A DNA stretch of 36,643 bases from Myxosarcina sp. GI1 (GTDB taxonomy: Bacteria > Cyanobacteriota > Cyanobacteriia > Cyanobacteriales > Xenococcaceae). The notes under the pieces were generated by a model, which ran no database searches, was not told the DNA's origin, and saw only the letters and a program-made list of their open reading frames with translations. The position numbers were made by a program, and so were the translations under genes. Below are positions 11,058-20,075 of the stretch, piece by piece; the stretch's first letter is position 1; every line of letters begins with the position of its first letter. The stretch lies in the NCBI RefSeq assembly GCF_000756305.1, contig NZ_JRFE01000052.1, positions 19,072-55,714 on the forward strand, written 5' to 3'.

Positions 11058-11624
11058 ATGACAAGAAAAGAAGAAAATCCTGTTGCCGAAATTTTTAAAA
11101 CTTTGGTATCTGCTGGTATTTTAGCGTTTGGAATTCGTACCTTTGTTGCTGAAGCCCGCTACATTCCTTCTTCTTCTATGGAGCCTACGTTAGAAATTAA
11201 CGATCGCTTGATTATAGAAAAAGTGAGCTATCGCTTTAATCCACCTAAAAGAGGAGATGTAGTAGTTTTTTCTCCTACCGACACACTCAAGGAACAAAAC
11301 TTTAAAGATGCTTTTATCAAACGAGTTATCGGTCTTCCTGGAGAAACCGTAGAAGTCAAAAATGGCGAAGTTTATATCGACGGCGAAGTTTTAAGCGAAA
11401 AGTATATTGAGGATGCTCCCGACTATCAATACGGACCGATAGAAGTACCAAGCGATCGATACCTTGTCTTGGGCGATAATCGCAACAATAGTTATGATTC
11501 TCACTACTGGGGATTTGTTCCCCGCCAAAACTTAATTGGGCGAGCTATAGTTCGTTTTTGGCCACTCGATCGTTTGGGTTCTCTAGACGAACGACCAATC
11601 TATCCTAAAGATAGTGAGAATTAG
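11058..11624 (+). CDS. lepB: Signal peptidase I (LepB)
   Basis: Membrane serine protease that removes signal peptides from exported proteins. The 188-aa product has one N-terminal membrane segment (about 12-31) and motifs [10 protein letters not shown] (catalytic Ser40), [11 protein letters not shown] (61-71), [12 protein letters not shown] (general-base Lys88) and [19 protein letters not shown] chose the ATG at 11058 because AAGGA sits about ten bases upstream; an in-frame TTG at 11037 would add seven residues but has no visible ribosome binding site. Single membrane anchor and short length fit cyanobacterial/Gram-positive-type enzymes. It is divergent from the dead dihydroorotase gene with a 30-bp spacer, so its promoter probably extends into that relic. 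Confidence 0.95.
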   Translation: MTRKEENPVAEIFKTLVSAGILAFGIRTFVAEARYIPSSSMEPTLEINDRLIIEKVSYRFNPPKRGDVVVFSPTDTLKEQNFKDAFIKRVIGLPGETVEVKNGEVYIDGEVLSEKYIEDAPDYQYGPIEVPSDRYLVLGDNRNNSYDSHYWGFVPRQNLIGRAIVRFWPLDRLGSLDERPIYPKDSEN

Positions 11625-11670
11625 CTCTTAGACTACCATAGCATGAGGATATCTGGGTTAAGCGAGTGGT

Positions 11671-11689
11671 TGCGGATACTGATTCCGCA
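11671..11689. other. Hairpin after lepB, resembling a tRNA anticodon arm
   Basis: TGCGGA (11671-11676) and TCCGCA (11684-11689) pair around a 7-nt loop TACTGAT. Upstream AGCGAGTGGT recalls a tRNA D-arm, but no T-arm (TTCGA) or acceptor stem is found. It may be a weak lepB terminator, or a decayed fragment of a tRNA-Gln-like gene. Confidence 0.3.
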
Positions 11690-11804
11690 CTTTGTAAATC
11701 CCGTTACCATAAATGAAATTAAATGCGATCGACAGCGTATTTTCCTAAAATAAAAGCGCTCTAGAGCGATCGCAACCGTTTTTTCAATTGGCTAATTTTT
11801 CGGT

Positions 11805-12800
11805 CTAGCGAAACATACTGCTAACCGAACTTTCTTCGTGAATGCGCCAAATTGCTTCCCCAATTAGATTAGCTACAGATAAAACAGTTAGCTGTGGGAA
11901 TTGTTTCTTTTCTGGAATAGGAATTGTATTGGTAACGATAACTTCTTCAAATAATCCACTTTGCAAACGGGAGACAGCATCACCAGAAAAAACTGCATGA
12001 GTAGCACAAGCATAAATTTGTCTCGCTCCTTCTTGTCTCAACAATCTAGCTCCTTCAGTTAAGGTGCCAGCAGTATCGATCATATCATCGACCAAGACGG
12101 CAGTTTTACCTCTAACATTGCCAATTAAATTCATAACTTCAGCTACATTATGATCTTGACGACGCTTATCTATAATCGCTAGAGGTGCATCGTCAAGTTT
12201 TTTGGCAAAAGCTCTCGCCCTAGCTACACCGCCTACATCGGGAGAGACTACAACTATATCACGAAAATTTTTGCTAGCTAAATATTCTAAAATAACGGGC
12301 GAACCATAAACATGATCGAAGGGAATATCAAAATAGCCTTGAATTTGCGCGGAATGTAAATCCATTGCCAAGACCCGATTGGCTCCTGCTTGAACGAATA
12401 AATTGGCAACTAATTTGGCTGTAATTGATTCTCTTCCCGCAGTTTTACGGTCTGCCCTGGCATAACCATAGTAGGGAATCACTGCTGTAATTTGCCTTGC
12501 TGAGGCTCTACGGCAGGCATCAATAACAATCATTAATTCCATTAAATGATCGTTTACTGGATTGCAACATGGTTGAAGTAAATATACATCTGCTCCGCGA
12601 ATAGATTCTTGAATTTGTACGTAAAGTTCTCCATCAGCAAACCGCTTGCGAATCATGGGAGCTAAATCTATGCCTAAATAGCGGGATACCTCTTGAGCGA
12701 GAGGGACATTAGCAGAACCAGAAAACAATCTAAGACGATTGGAGTCTGAAAGTAACTGGTTTTTCTCCATCGACTGAGGAATTAAAGTAGTATAGCTCAC
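11805..12800 (-). CDS. prs: Ribose-phosphate pyrophosphokinase (PRPP synthase)
   Basis: Makes phosphoribosyl diphosphate from ribose 5-phosphate and ATP for nucleotide, histidine, tryptophan and NAD synthesis. The 331-aa protein shows LRLFSGSANVPLAQEV near the N terminus, FADGELYVQI (54-63), the flexible catalytic loop YGYARADRKTAGRESITAK (111-129), the Mg-binding DLHSAQIQGYFDIPFDH (147-163), IIDKRRQ (209-215) and the PRPP-binding loop VLVDDMIDTAGTL (235-247). Full-length class I enzyme. An internal Met11 could be the true start, since homologues usually begin close to the LRLFSG strand. Monocistronic, with a long upstream spacer. Confidence 0.96.
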   Translation of the reverse strand: MSYTTLIPQSMEKNQLLSDSNRLRLFSGSANVPLAQEVSRYLGIDLAPMIRKRFADGELYVQIQESIRGADVYLLQPCCNPVNDHLMELMIVIDACRRASARQITAVIPYYGYARADRKTAGRESITAKLVANLFVQAGANRVLAMDLHSAQIQGYFDIPFDHVYGSPVILEYLASKNFRDIVVVSPDVGGVARARAFAKKLDDAPLAIIDKRRQDHNVAEVMNLIGNVRGKTAVLVDDMIDTAGTLTEGARLLRQEGARQIYACATHAVFSGDAVSRLQSGLFEEVIVTNTIPIPEKKQFPQLTVLSVANLIGEAIWRIHEESSVSSMFR

Positions 12801-13198
12801 GGTTAAATAGATTCAACTTAATTCATGGTAATATTATCACTCTTAGGTTATCGACAGACAACGACAATTAAACCTAAAATAAGCGATAAATTCTAAATAT
12901 TTAGTAGGAACGCTACTAAGTAAATTTAGGCAACTTTTTTTATATTAATAGTATTTGCTCGATCGCAACTAATAAACTAATAAAATTTACTCAGATAAAT
13001 TTTCTGTTAGATCGTGAATATTCGATAGTTAAATGAAAGCTTGACTAAATTATTCACAATCTGACAATTCAATTTATATTCTAATTGGCTCCAGCTTCTT
13101 TTATCTACCAATTATGGTGGTTATTTAACTAGAAATTACAACATTCAATAAAGGTAAAAAATAGTTAGTAATAGTATACACTTATACATATTTTCCAT
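12801..13198. promoter_or_regulatory. Divergent prs/bioD intergenic region (398 nt)
   Basis: Very AT-rich with no supported gene. One clean inverted repeat is seen: TTAGTAG (12901-12907) / CTACTAA (12913-12919) with loop GAACG, about 100 nt upstream of prs. It could be an operator or a leader hairpin. Promoter boxes were not assigned. Confidence 0.4.
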
Positions 13199-13918
13199 TT
13201 GACCAATTATCTAGATAAACTTAGCGTGAATGCCTTATTAATTGCAGGTACCGATACTGATGTCGGCAAAACTTTCGTTACTGTATCTTTAGCTGCTTAT
13301 TACCAGAACTGGCTCGATCGCACTAACCGAGCTAATTCTATAGGAATCTTAAAGCTGGCTCAAACAGGAGTAGGTGACATCGAGCTATATCAGAAACTAT
13401 TTGGCGACTCAAGTAAAATTGTTTCACAAGTTGCTCTGCGTTTTGCCAAACCTCTGGCACCGCCTATTGCGGCTGCAGCAGAAGGAAAAAATGTCGATCT
13501 CAACTCGATATGGCAGAATTTAGTCTCCTTGAGACAGCAACAAGATCTAGTATTGGTTGAAGCTTTAGGCGGCTTAGGCTCTCCCGTTACTGAAGAATTA
13601 ACCATAGCCGATTTAGCGGCAAGTTGGAGGTTGCCTACGGTTTTAATCGTACCAGTAAAATTAGGTGCGATCGCTCAAGCAGTCGCGAATGTAGCTCTAG
13701 CGCGCAGCTCGAACATCGAATTAAAAGGAATTATTTTAAACTGCAATCGTCCCTTACAGTCGGAAGCTGAAATAGCCGATCTGACTCCCATAGATTTAAT
13801 CCAATCTTTAACCCAAATACCTGTGATTGGAATTTTGCCTTACATACAACTTGAAGATACGCAAAAACTAGCTGCTGTAGTGGCAAATTGGGATTTAGAA
13901 TTGATTTTACCTTTGTAG
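13199..13918 (+). CDS. bioD: Dethiobiotin synthetase (BioD)
   Basis: ATP-dependent carboxylation of 7,8-diaminopelargonate to dethiobiotin, the next-to-last step of biotin synthesis. Up to 239 aa. The P-loop GTDTDVGKT is at 17-25, the substrate lysine region ILKLAQTG at 50-57 and VEALGGLGSPVT at 120-131, the counterpart of the family EGAGG motif. The start is unsure: the TTG at 13199 is the first possible start after an in-frame stop. The GTG at 13226 would give the family-typical beginning just before LLIAGTDTD. Neither has a strong ribosome binding site. No other bio gene is in the window. Confidence 0.9.
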   Translation: MTNYLDKLSVNALLIAGTDTDVGKTFVTVSLAAYYQNWLDRTNRANSIGILKLAQTGVGDIELYQKLFGDSSKIVSQVALRFAKPLAPPIAAAAEGKNVDLNSIWQNLVSLRQQQDLVLVEALGGLGSPVTEELTIADLAASWRLPTVLIVPVKLGAIAQAVANVALARSSNIELKGIILNCNRPLQSEAEIADLTPIDLIQSLTQIPVIGILPYIQLEDTQKLAAVVANWDLELILPL

Positions 13919-13951
13919 GGCGATCGCTATTTTGTGCATGGGCGATCGCCC
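13918..13951. repeat. HIP1 inverted pair between bioD and rpsN
   Basis: GGGCGATCGC (13918-13927) and GCGATCGCCC (13942-13951) can form a 10-bp stem around a 14-nt loop. Each half carries the HIP1 core. It lies between convergent bioD and rpsN and may work as a bidirectional stop, although no T-run follows. Confidence 0.4.
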
Positions 13952-13970
13952 AATTGCTTTACACTGTATC

Positions 13971-14273
13971 TTACCAGCTAGACTTAACTACTCCAGGCAG
14001 CAGTCCCTCATGCGCCCATTCACGAAAAACATTACGGGATAAGCCAAAATCTCTGTAATAGCCTCTAGGTCTACCAGTTACCCAACAACGATTGCGCTTG
14101 CGGCTCGGCGCACTATTACGTGGTAGTTGCTGAAGTTGACGCTGAAGTTCTAGCTTTTCGGCTGCTGAGGTAGATGTCCGAAACTGCTCTTTTAACTCCG
14201 CTCTTTTGTCTGCATATTTTTCTACTAAGCGAGCGCGTTTTTTCTCTCGCTCGATCATACTTTTTTTAGCCAT
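13971..14273 (-). CDS. rpsN: 30S ribosomal protein S14
   Basis: Small-subunit head protein that binds 16S rRNA. 100 aa, the long zinc-independent form: [20 protein letters not shown] at the N terminus, then [20 protein letters not shown] and the end [13 protein letters not shown]. The zinc-binding CXXC pairs of the short form are absent. It is monocistronic here, downstream of nth, which is normal for cyanobacteria, where rpsN lies outside the S10/spc cluster. Confidence 0.97.
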   Translation of the reverse strand: MAKKSMIEREKKRARLVEKYADKRAELKEQFRTSTSAAEKLELQRQLQQLPRNSAPSRKRNRCWVTGRPRGYYRDFGLSRNVFREWAHEGLLPGVVKSSW

Positions 14274-14422
14274 AAATAATTATTGTTCTTAAAAATAAAC
14301 ACAGTCTCTTATTATAACTCTAGTTTAGATTTTCATTAAAGCGATCGAGCGCACTAAAAATTTTTGCATTGCACTGTCATAAGATTGTCAAGTTCGAGCA
14401 GAGAAAGAGAATATCAATTGTT

Positions 14423-14450
14423 ATTGCTCATTGCTCATTGTTCATTGCTA
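14423..14450. repeat. Heptanucleotide tandem repeat (STRR-like) at the nth 3' end
   Basis: Four 7-bp units in a row: ATTGCTC, ATTGCTC, ATTGTTC, ATTGCTA. This matches the short tandemly repeated repetitive (STRR) heptamers known from cyanobacteria. The array overlaps the last codons and the TGA stop of nth. Confidence 0.75.
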
Positions 14451-15103
14451 TTGGCATTGAGATACTTAGAAGCGGCAGGACAAAAATAAGCCAGCTGACA
14501 GATTCTACATTTGGGACTGCGGGCTTTGCAAATCGCCCTACCATGATATATAGTGCGGATTGAAAAGTTTTCCCAATCCGCTTGTGGAATCATAGGCATC
14601 AAATCCCGTTCGATTTTCAAAGGATTGTCCGATTGCGTTAATTCCCACCGATTGCTCAAACGCTTAACGTGAGTATCGACAGTTATGCCTTCAATAATGC
14701 CGTAACCATGTGCGAGAACGACGTTAGCTGTTTTACGGGCTACACCTGGCAACTCTAGTAGTTCTTCCATAGTTTGGGGTACTAAACCCTGAAAATCGCT
14801 GACAATTTTTTGACAGGCACCCTGAATGTTTTTGGCTTTGTTACGAAAAAAGCCAGTAGAACGAATCAAACTTTCTAACTCTTGACGATCTGCCATTGCT
14901 AGAGAAATAGCATCGGGCAAACGAGCGAATAATGCTGGAGTAACTCGGTTTACTCTCTCGTCGGTACACTGAGCCGAAAGGATTGTTGCTACCAAAAGCT
15001 GTACGGTCGTTTCGTAATTGAGACTACAAGTAGCATCTGGATACAAAGTTTCTAGTACAGCCAAAATTTTTCTCGCTCGTCTTTCGCGGGTTAGAGAATT
15101 CAC
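14435..15103 (-). CDS. nth: Endonuclease III (DNA glycosylase/AP lyase)
   Basis: Base-excision repair enzyme that removes oxidised pyrimidines and nicks the abasic site. 222 aa. The helix-hairpin-helix reads LELPGVARKTANVVLAHGYG with catalytic Lys124, followed by VDTHVKRLSNR with Asp143. A [4Fe-4S] cluster loop has Cys192, Cys199, Cys202 and Cys208 (C-X6-C-X2-C-X5-C). The last residues (NANSNEQ) and the stop codon are read through a heptanucleotide repeat. The ATG abuts the stop of rseP with no gap, so the two are probably co-transcribed and translationally coupled. Confidence 0.96.
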   Translation of the reverse strand: MNSLTRERRARKILAVLETLYPDATCSLNYETTVQLLVATILSAQCTDERVNRVTPALFARLPDAISLAMADRQELESLIRSTGFFRNKAKNIQGACQKIVSDFQGLVPQTMEELLELPGVARKTANVVLAHGYGIIEGITVDTHVKRLSNRWELTQSDNPLKIERDLMPMIPQADWENFSIRTIYHGRAICKARSPKCRICQLAYFCPAASKYLNANSNEQ

Positions 15104-16195
15104 TTATTGAAATAGCTCTTGGAAAAACGCCAAATTAACCGTATCGCGAACTATTAAAAATACACCTAAGCTCAGTAACAACACTAACCCAGTTTGCATG
15201 ATACTCTCCTGAATTTTACTGGGTATTGGTTTGCCTCTAATTCCTTCAACAGCTAGAAAAGCTAGCTGACCGCCATCCAAAGCTGGTAGGGGCAAAATAT
15301 TGATAATTGCCAGGTTGATACTAATTAAAGCACCAAACTGAAATAAATTACTTACGTTATTGCTGGCTAATTCGGCACCAACAGCAACGATTGCCACGGG
15401 ACCTGCTACCTGTTCGGCATTCTCGCCAAAGTTACTAATTAGCTGCCAGAAACCCCTTGCGGTAAGCTGGGCGATTCTTTGATATTCGTTGGCACTAGAG
15501 GTAAAAGCAGCAATGATATTTTCCGCACGACGACGAACTACTTCCCCGTTAGGAGCGAGCATTACGCCTATTTTTCCTTTGCCATCGCGACCAGCCTGGG
15601 GCGTAACCGTTAAGGGCATCACTTCGCCTTTTCGAGAAATTTCTAGCTCTAAAGGTTGTTCTGGAGACTTTTGGATAATAGTTCTTAGCGTTTCTAAAGC
15701 TGGAGCCGATTCTCCTAAATCGCGATCGCCAACTTTTAAAATTACGTCTCCTGCTTCGATACCTGCCTGCATTGCGGCAGAGTTAGTTTCTTCTAACACT
15801 TGAGGAACCAAAACCCCAGGTTGAGGATTAATTTCTTGAAAGCCAATGGTTGCGGCTTGACCGACCAGCAAAAAGTAAGCAAAAATTAGGTTAGCTACTA
15901 CTCCAGCACTAATTACGATCGCGCGATCGAGTACGGGACGATTGCTGAGTAAGTTGGGATCTTCGGGGGGAATCGTACTGTCAGGGTCTTCATCAGGAAA
16001 GCCGACATAACCTCCCAAAGGAAAAGCTCTAATGGCGTATTCGGTTTGCGAACCTTGATACTTTAGTAAAGTAGGACCAAAACCAATTGAGAAACGATTG
16101 ACGTAGATTTTTTGCAACCGAGCTGCTGCAAAGTGACCTAATTCGTGAACTACGATTAATAAACCTAAAACTGCGATCGCTGCCAAAACAGACAT
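15104..16195 (-). CDS. rseP: Site-2 protease family zinc metalloprotease with PDZ domain (RseP-like)
   Basis: Intramembrane metalloprotease (M50) that cleaves membrane-bound regulators or signal-peptide remnants. 363 aa. The first membrane segment carries VVHELGHF (HELGH 17-21), the zinc site. A single PDZ domain spans about 120-205 (EAGDVILKVGDRDL). The third zinc ligand region is INILPLPALDGGQLAF with Asp307. A final membrane segment lies at about 328-350. One PDZ domain rather than the two of E. coli RseP is usual for cyanobacteria. It is followed directly by nth. Its substrate cannot be told from sequence. Confidence 0.93.
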   Translation of the reverse strand: MSVLAAIAVLGLLIVVHELGHFAAARLQKIYVNRFSIGFGPTLLKYQGSQTEYAIRAFPLGGYVGFPDEDPDSTIPPEDPNLLSNRPVLDRAIVISAGVVANLIFAYFLLVGQAATIGFQEINPQPGVLVPQVLEETNSAAMQAGIEAGDVILKVGDRDLGESAPALETLRTIIQKSPEQPLELEISRKGEVMPLTVTPQAGRDGKGKIGVMLAPNGEVVRRRAENIIAAFTSSANEYQRIAQLTARGFWQLISNFGENAEQVAGPVAIVAVGAELASNNVSNLFQFGALISINLAIINILPLPALDGGQLAFLAVEGIRGKPIPSKIQESIMQTGLVLLLSLGVFLIVRDTVNLAFFQELFQ

Positions 16196-16520
16196 AAGTT
16201 TTTTGATAAAGATTGAATTTGCGTGGGTTTTATAAGATTCATTTATTATTTTAAGACATCCGCTATCTCGCTCGCTCTAAATCCCTTGCCATCGCGCTCT
16301 TTATAGCAGCAATTATTTTACATTTCGAAATTTTAAAATCTCAAAGAGTTAATTAAAGAACAAATCTCTACTATAAAACTGCGTTAGCCTTTTGGTGTCG
16401 GAATTTGTACAGTTAAACAAATGCTGGCAAGAGTATGAGCAACCAAGAAGCGGTACAAATCGTTTCTATTTCTGCCTCAGACAACAGAAGTAAAGACCAT
16501 CAGGAGCAGGTTTAAATAGT
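16196..16520. promoter_or_regulatory. Divergent rseP/gnd intergenic region (325 nt)
   Basis: No supported gene, tRNA or strong hairpin. It should contain the rseP and gnd promoters. A 26-codon open frame at 16435-16515 is too short and lacks family resemblance. Confidence 0.35.
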
Positions 16521-17978
16521 ATGACAAAAAGAACTTTTGGCGTAATTGGTTTGGCTGTAATGGGAGAAAATCTCGCTCTCAATGTAGAAAGCAGGGGTTT
16601 TCCAATTGCAGTATACAATCGCACCTCAACCAAAACTGAGAAATTTATGGCGGAAAGAGCAAAAGATAAAGACATTAAAGCGGCATATTCTCTGGAAGAA
16701 TTCGTGCAAATTCTCGAACGACCTCGTACCATTTTAGTTATGGTTAAAGCAGGAAGTCCTGTTGATGCGGTAATCGGTCAGTTAAAACCCCTACTTGAAG
16801 AAGGAGATACCATTATCGACGGTGGTAATTCTCTATATGAAGATACCGAAAGACGTACTAGAGAACTAGAAACCGCAGGATTGGGCTTTATCGGTATGGG
16901 TGTAAGCGGTGGTGAAGAAGGAGCGTTAAAAGGTCCTAGTTTGATGCCAGGAGGCACTGAAGCGGGATACAAAGATTTGGAGCCAATCTTAACCAAAATT
17001 GCCGCTCAGGTAGATGACGGACCTTGCGTTACCTATATTGGTCCTGGTGGTGCGGGTCACTACGTCAAGATGGTGCACAACGGTATTGAGTATGGCGATA
17101 TGCAGCTTATCGCCGAAGCTTACGACATTTTAAAAAATTGTTTGGGATTAAGCGCACAAGAACTACACCAAGTTTTTAGCGAATGGAATGAGACTGAAGA
17201 GTTAAATTCTTTTCTGATTGAAATTACTGCCGATATTTTTAAATATACCGACCCCGAAACCAATTCGCCTTTGGTAGAATCAATTCTCGATGCGGCAGGA
17301 CAAAAAGGAACGGGACGTTGGACTGTTGTAAGTTCTTTGGAACTTGGCGTACCCATTCCTACTATGTATGCTGCTGTTAATGCTCGGGTTATGTCTTCTT
17401 TTAAAGAGGAGCGGGTAGCAGCTTCAAAAGAGCTGTCAGGACCTGGCAGCAGCAAATATGATGGAGATAAGCAGGCTTTTATTAACAAAGTACGAGATGC
17501 TTTATACTGCTCGAAAATGTGTTCTTATGCTCAAGGCATGGCACTTTTAAGCAAAGCATCGGAACAGTTCGGCTTTAACCTCAATTTAAGCGAGTGCGCT
17601 CGCATTTGGAAAGGTGGCTGTATTATTCGCGCTGGTTTCCTAGATAAGATAAAACAGGCATTTAACGATAATCCTGGTTTGCCTAATTTATTACTCGCAC
17701 CTGAATTTAAAGAATCTATCTTAAGCCGTCAGGATGCTTGGCGAGAAGTTTTGGTGGCTGCTAATACTTTGGGCATTGCCATTCCTGCTTTTAGTGCCTC
17801 TCTCGATTATTTTGATAGCTATCGTCGCGATCGCCTGCCGCAAAATTTAACTCAGGCACAGAGAGATTATTTTGGCGCACACACCTACGAACGAATTGAC
17901 AAACCTAGAGGTGAATTTTTCCATACTGAATGGACTAAAGCTGCCGAAAAATCCTTGCAAGTTGGCAGTACTGACTAA
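16521..17978 (+). CDS. gnd: 6-phosphogluconate dehydrogenase, decarboxylating
   Basis: Oxidises 6-phosphogluconate to ribulose 5-phosphate and CO2 with NADP in the oxidative pentose phosphate pathway, the main dark carbon-oxidation route of cyanobacteria. 485 aa. The dinucleotide fold has GLAVMGENLALN (10-21) and NRTSTKTEKF (33-42), the latter placing Arg/Thr near the NADP 2'-phosphate. GVSGGEEGALKGPSLMPGG (127-145) binds substrate. YVKMVHNGIEYGDMQLIAE (181-199) holds Lys183, Asn187 and Glu190. The C-terminal all-helical dimer domain is complete. It is monocistronic and closed by a strong terminator. Confidence 0.97.
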   Translation: MTKRTFGVIGLAVMGENLALNVESRGFPIAVYNRTSTKTEKFMAERAKDKDIKAAYSLEEFVQILERPRTILVMVKAGSPVDAVIGQLKPLLEEGDTIIDGGNSLYEDTERRTRELETAGLGFIGMGVSGGEEGALKGPSLMPGGTEAGYKDLEPILTKIAAQVDDGPCVTYIGPGGAGHYVKMVHNGIEYGDMQLIAEAYDILKNCLGLSAQELHQVFSEWNETEELNSFLIEITADIFKYTDPETNSPLVESILDAAGQKGTGRWTVVSSLELGVPIPTMYAAVNARVMSSFKEERVAASKELSGPGSSKYDGDKQAFINKVRDALYCSKMCSYAQGMALLSKASEQFGFNLNLSECARIWKGGCIIRAGFLDKIKQAFNDNPGLPNLLLAPEFKESILSRQDAWREVLVAANTLGIAIPAFSASLDYFDSYRRDRLPQNLTQAQRDYFGAHTYERIDKPRGEFFHTEWTKAAEKSLQVGSTD

Positions 17979-18001
17979 CTTACAGTAAAGATATGCCAAA
18001 T

Positions 18002-18030
18002 AAAAAGGGTGGGCAATGCCCATCCTTTTT
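18002..18030. terminator. Bidirectional rho-independent terminator between gnd and the M50 protease gene
   Basis: AAAAAGGGTGGGC (18002-18014) pairs with GCCCATCCTTTTT (18018-18030) around an AAT loop, with one G-U wobble. A-rich and T-rich flanks on both sides let it serve both convergent genes. Confidence 0.9.
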
Positions 18031-18061
18031 AATGCTTCAGCTATTCGCTGGAGTTAAGAAC

Positions 18062-19231
18062 TTAATTTACATAAGTTTTTTCGGGCTTTTCTGGATCGAT
18101 AACAACTTCTTGAGTTTTTTGTTGCCCTTCTTTTTCCATAAGTCTTACGATCGAAGCCTTTTCTAATAAGCCAACTACCGTAGCATCTTCTCTAACTACG
18201 GTCAATTCACCGATGTTTTTAGTTTCAATTAATTTGGCTACTTCGAGTAAAGAAGTATCTGCCGCAATAACTTTATTTTCTGCTACGGGTTTGGCTAATT
18301 CTTCTATTCGTACTTGATTCCAATCAGAAGTAGGAATTTGTTTTAAATCTTCTGATAAAATTGCTCCCGTTAATTTCCCTGCTTCATCGGTAACTAAAAA
18401 CTTTTTCCAGCGAGTTTGTCCGATTACGTAATCGTTCACAAATTCTCTAACAGTTAAACTACCAACTACTACTGGACTATTGGGTATAACTGCATCCTCA
18501 GCCGTATAGCGGTCTAATTTTTCCTGTACTGTAGCTGATTGTGCCGCAAATCCAGCGTTTCTCAGTAAAAACCAACCAATAAGCAGCGTCCAAAAACTAC
18601 CACCAATAGGGCTAAGACCTAAAATAGATAGTCCACCAATGACAATGGCTATCCAACCAATAACCTGACCGACTCTACCTGCAAAGATTACTCCTTTATT
18701 AGGATTACCTGTAATCTTCCAGACAATCGATTTAAGTACGTTACCGCCATCTAAAGGAAGTCCTGGAATGAGATTGAATAATGCCAGAATTAAATTAATC
18801 GAAGCTAGTAGTTGTAAAATGGCTTCTACAGGTGCGGGAAAGGAAAAGCTAACGGCGACAAATGCAAATAAGCCAAATAGTAATATGCTAACTAACGGTC
18901 CAGCGATCGCTACCAAAAATGACTGTAGGGGAGTATCCGATTCTTTACCCAATGTAGCCAAGCCGCCAAAGATAAATAAGGTAATCGATTTAACGGGAAT
19001 ACCTTGAGCGATCGCCACCAAGCTATGACCTAGTTCGTGAGCCAATACCGAAGCAAATAAAAGTATTGCTGCAATAAAACCTAATATCCAGGGTAAAAAA
19101 CCTGATAACTCGGGAAAGCGCGTTAAATTCGAGCCATAGCTCAATGTCACCAATCCTAAGACAAAAAACCAGGAAGGATTGATAAAAAAGGGAATGCCAA
19201 ATAAATTGCCTATGCGGATATTACCGTTCAT
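18062..19231 (-). CDS. Site-2 protease family protein (M50) with C-terminal CBS domains
   Basis: 389-aa membrane metalloprotease. About six membrane segments in residues 1-230. The zinc motif is HELGHS (65-70) and the distal ligand region is LFNLIPGLPLDGGNVL with Asp161. It has no PDZ domain. Instead it ends in two CBS repeats (about 255-310 and 315-375, e.g. IETKNIGELTVVREDATVVG), which often bind adenine nucleotides and may gate activity. This Rip3/SpoIVFB-like architecture is common in cyanobacteria and distinct from the RseP-like enzyme nearby. The substrate is unknown. Convergent with gnd. Confidence 0.92.
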   Translation of the reverse strand: MNGNIRIGNLFGIPFFINPSWFFVLGLVTLSYGSNLTRFPELSGFLPWILGFIAAILLFASVLAHELGHSLVAIAQGIPVKSITLFIFGGLATLGKESDTPLQSFLVAIAGPLVSILLFGLFAFVAVSFSFPAPVEAILQLLASINLILALFNLIPGLPLDGGNVLKSIVWKITGNPNKGVIFAGRVGQVIGWIAIVIGGLSILGLSPIGGSFWTLLIGWFLLRNAGFAAQSATVQEKLDRYTAEDAVIPNSPVVVGSLTVREFVNDYVIGQTRWKKFLVTDEAGKLTGAILSEDLKQIPTSDWNQVRIEELAKPVAENKVIAADTSLLEVAKLIETKNIGELTVVREDATVVGLLEKASIVRLMEKEGQQKTQEVVIDPEKPEKTYVN

Positions 19232-19542
19232 AGGTTGTCCTCCTATATTTAATTTTACGTAACGAAAATTTTGGATAAATAACTATAATTGCGTTTATTT
19301 TCGCTGTTAAGTTTGTTTGATTACTACTAGCTAAAAGTTTTTTAAAATAAATAATAAGTTTATTAGTAGCAGCGTAACTTGAGTATCTACTAAAAATTGT
19401 AACGAAAGATTAACCTCTATTGATTTTCATAGAGTAGAGTAAAAACCGTCAACTAGATTACGGTATCGACTAGAGGGACTTTAGGCATAATAGTAGTATG
19501 TAGTGGAGAGCTACCTATTTACCTTACTATCCATATACAGCC
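19232..19542. promoter_or_regulatory. Divergent intergenic region (311 nt) before the 2TM-domain gene
   Basis: AT-rich spacer between the M50 protease gene (leftward) and the 2TM-domain gene (rightward). Near its right end GTAG (19500-19503) and CTAC (19511-19514) flank TGGAGAG as a short inverted repeat. Nothing else is supported. Confidence 0.35.
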
Positions 19543-20025
19543 GTGCATTATCCAGAATCATATAGCTCAGAAGATATCCAGCAAATTTTACAAGTAGCGA
19601 TCGCTCGCAGACAAAATAAGGAAGAATTGAGCAGGGAACAGCTTTGGGAAATTGCTTCTGAATTAGATATCGATCGCTCCTCAATTGAAACTGCCGAACG
19701 CGACTGGTTAGAGCAAAAAGCGATCGCTCAAAAACGTCAAGAATTCAACCTGTATCGTCGGCAAACATTTCAGCAAAGGCTGACTAAATATCTAATTATC
19801 AATACTTTTCTAGTTTCTTTTAATCTCTTGCTGGCTGGCGTAGCTTCCTGGTCGTTATATGTAATGCTATTTTGGGGACTGGCACTGGCGTTAAATGGCT
19901 GGAAAGCTTACCAAACTCAAGGAGCAGATTACGAAAGAGCTTTTCAACGCTGGAGTTTCCAAAATGAGGTTAAACAGACTTTTGTGAGTTTATGGGACAA
20001 ACTGCAAAAAGCCTGGCAAATTTAG
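19543..20025 (+). CDS. 2TM domain-containing membrane protein
   Basis: 160 aa beginning with GTG. Residues 1-60 (SEDIQQILQVAIARRQNKEE, then LSREQLWEIASELDI) form a charged helical N-terminal domain. Two adjacent membrane segments follow (about 83-102 and 105-122), then a charged C-terminal tail. The layout matches the 2TM domain family, seen in cyanobacteria behind a similar leader. Function is unknown. The GTG is the only reasonable start, because MHYPESYSSEDIQ precedes the conserved domain directly. Monocistronic. Confidence 0.75.
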   Translation: MHYPESYSSEDIQQILQVAIARRQNKEELSREQLWEIASELDIDRSSIETAERDWLEQKAIAQKRQEFNLYRRQTFQQRLTKYLIINTFLVSFNLLLAGVASWSLYVMLFWGLALALNGWKAYQTQGADYERAFQRWSFQNEVKQTFVSLWDKLQKAWQI

Positions 20026-20075
20026 CTACAAAAAACACAAATAATATCTTCGAGCGATCGCCTGCTATAGCTCGA

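Noticed and set aside
11757-11768. Perfect palindrome CGCTCTAGAGCG downstream of prs as a terminator
   Set aside because: No loop beyond the four central bases and only a broken T-run on the relevant strand; too weak to call.
16435-16515. 26-codon open frame just before gnd
   Set aside because: Too short, unremarkable composition, no family resemblance.
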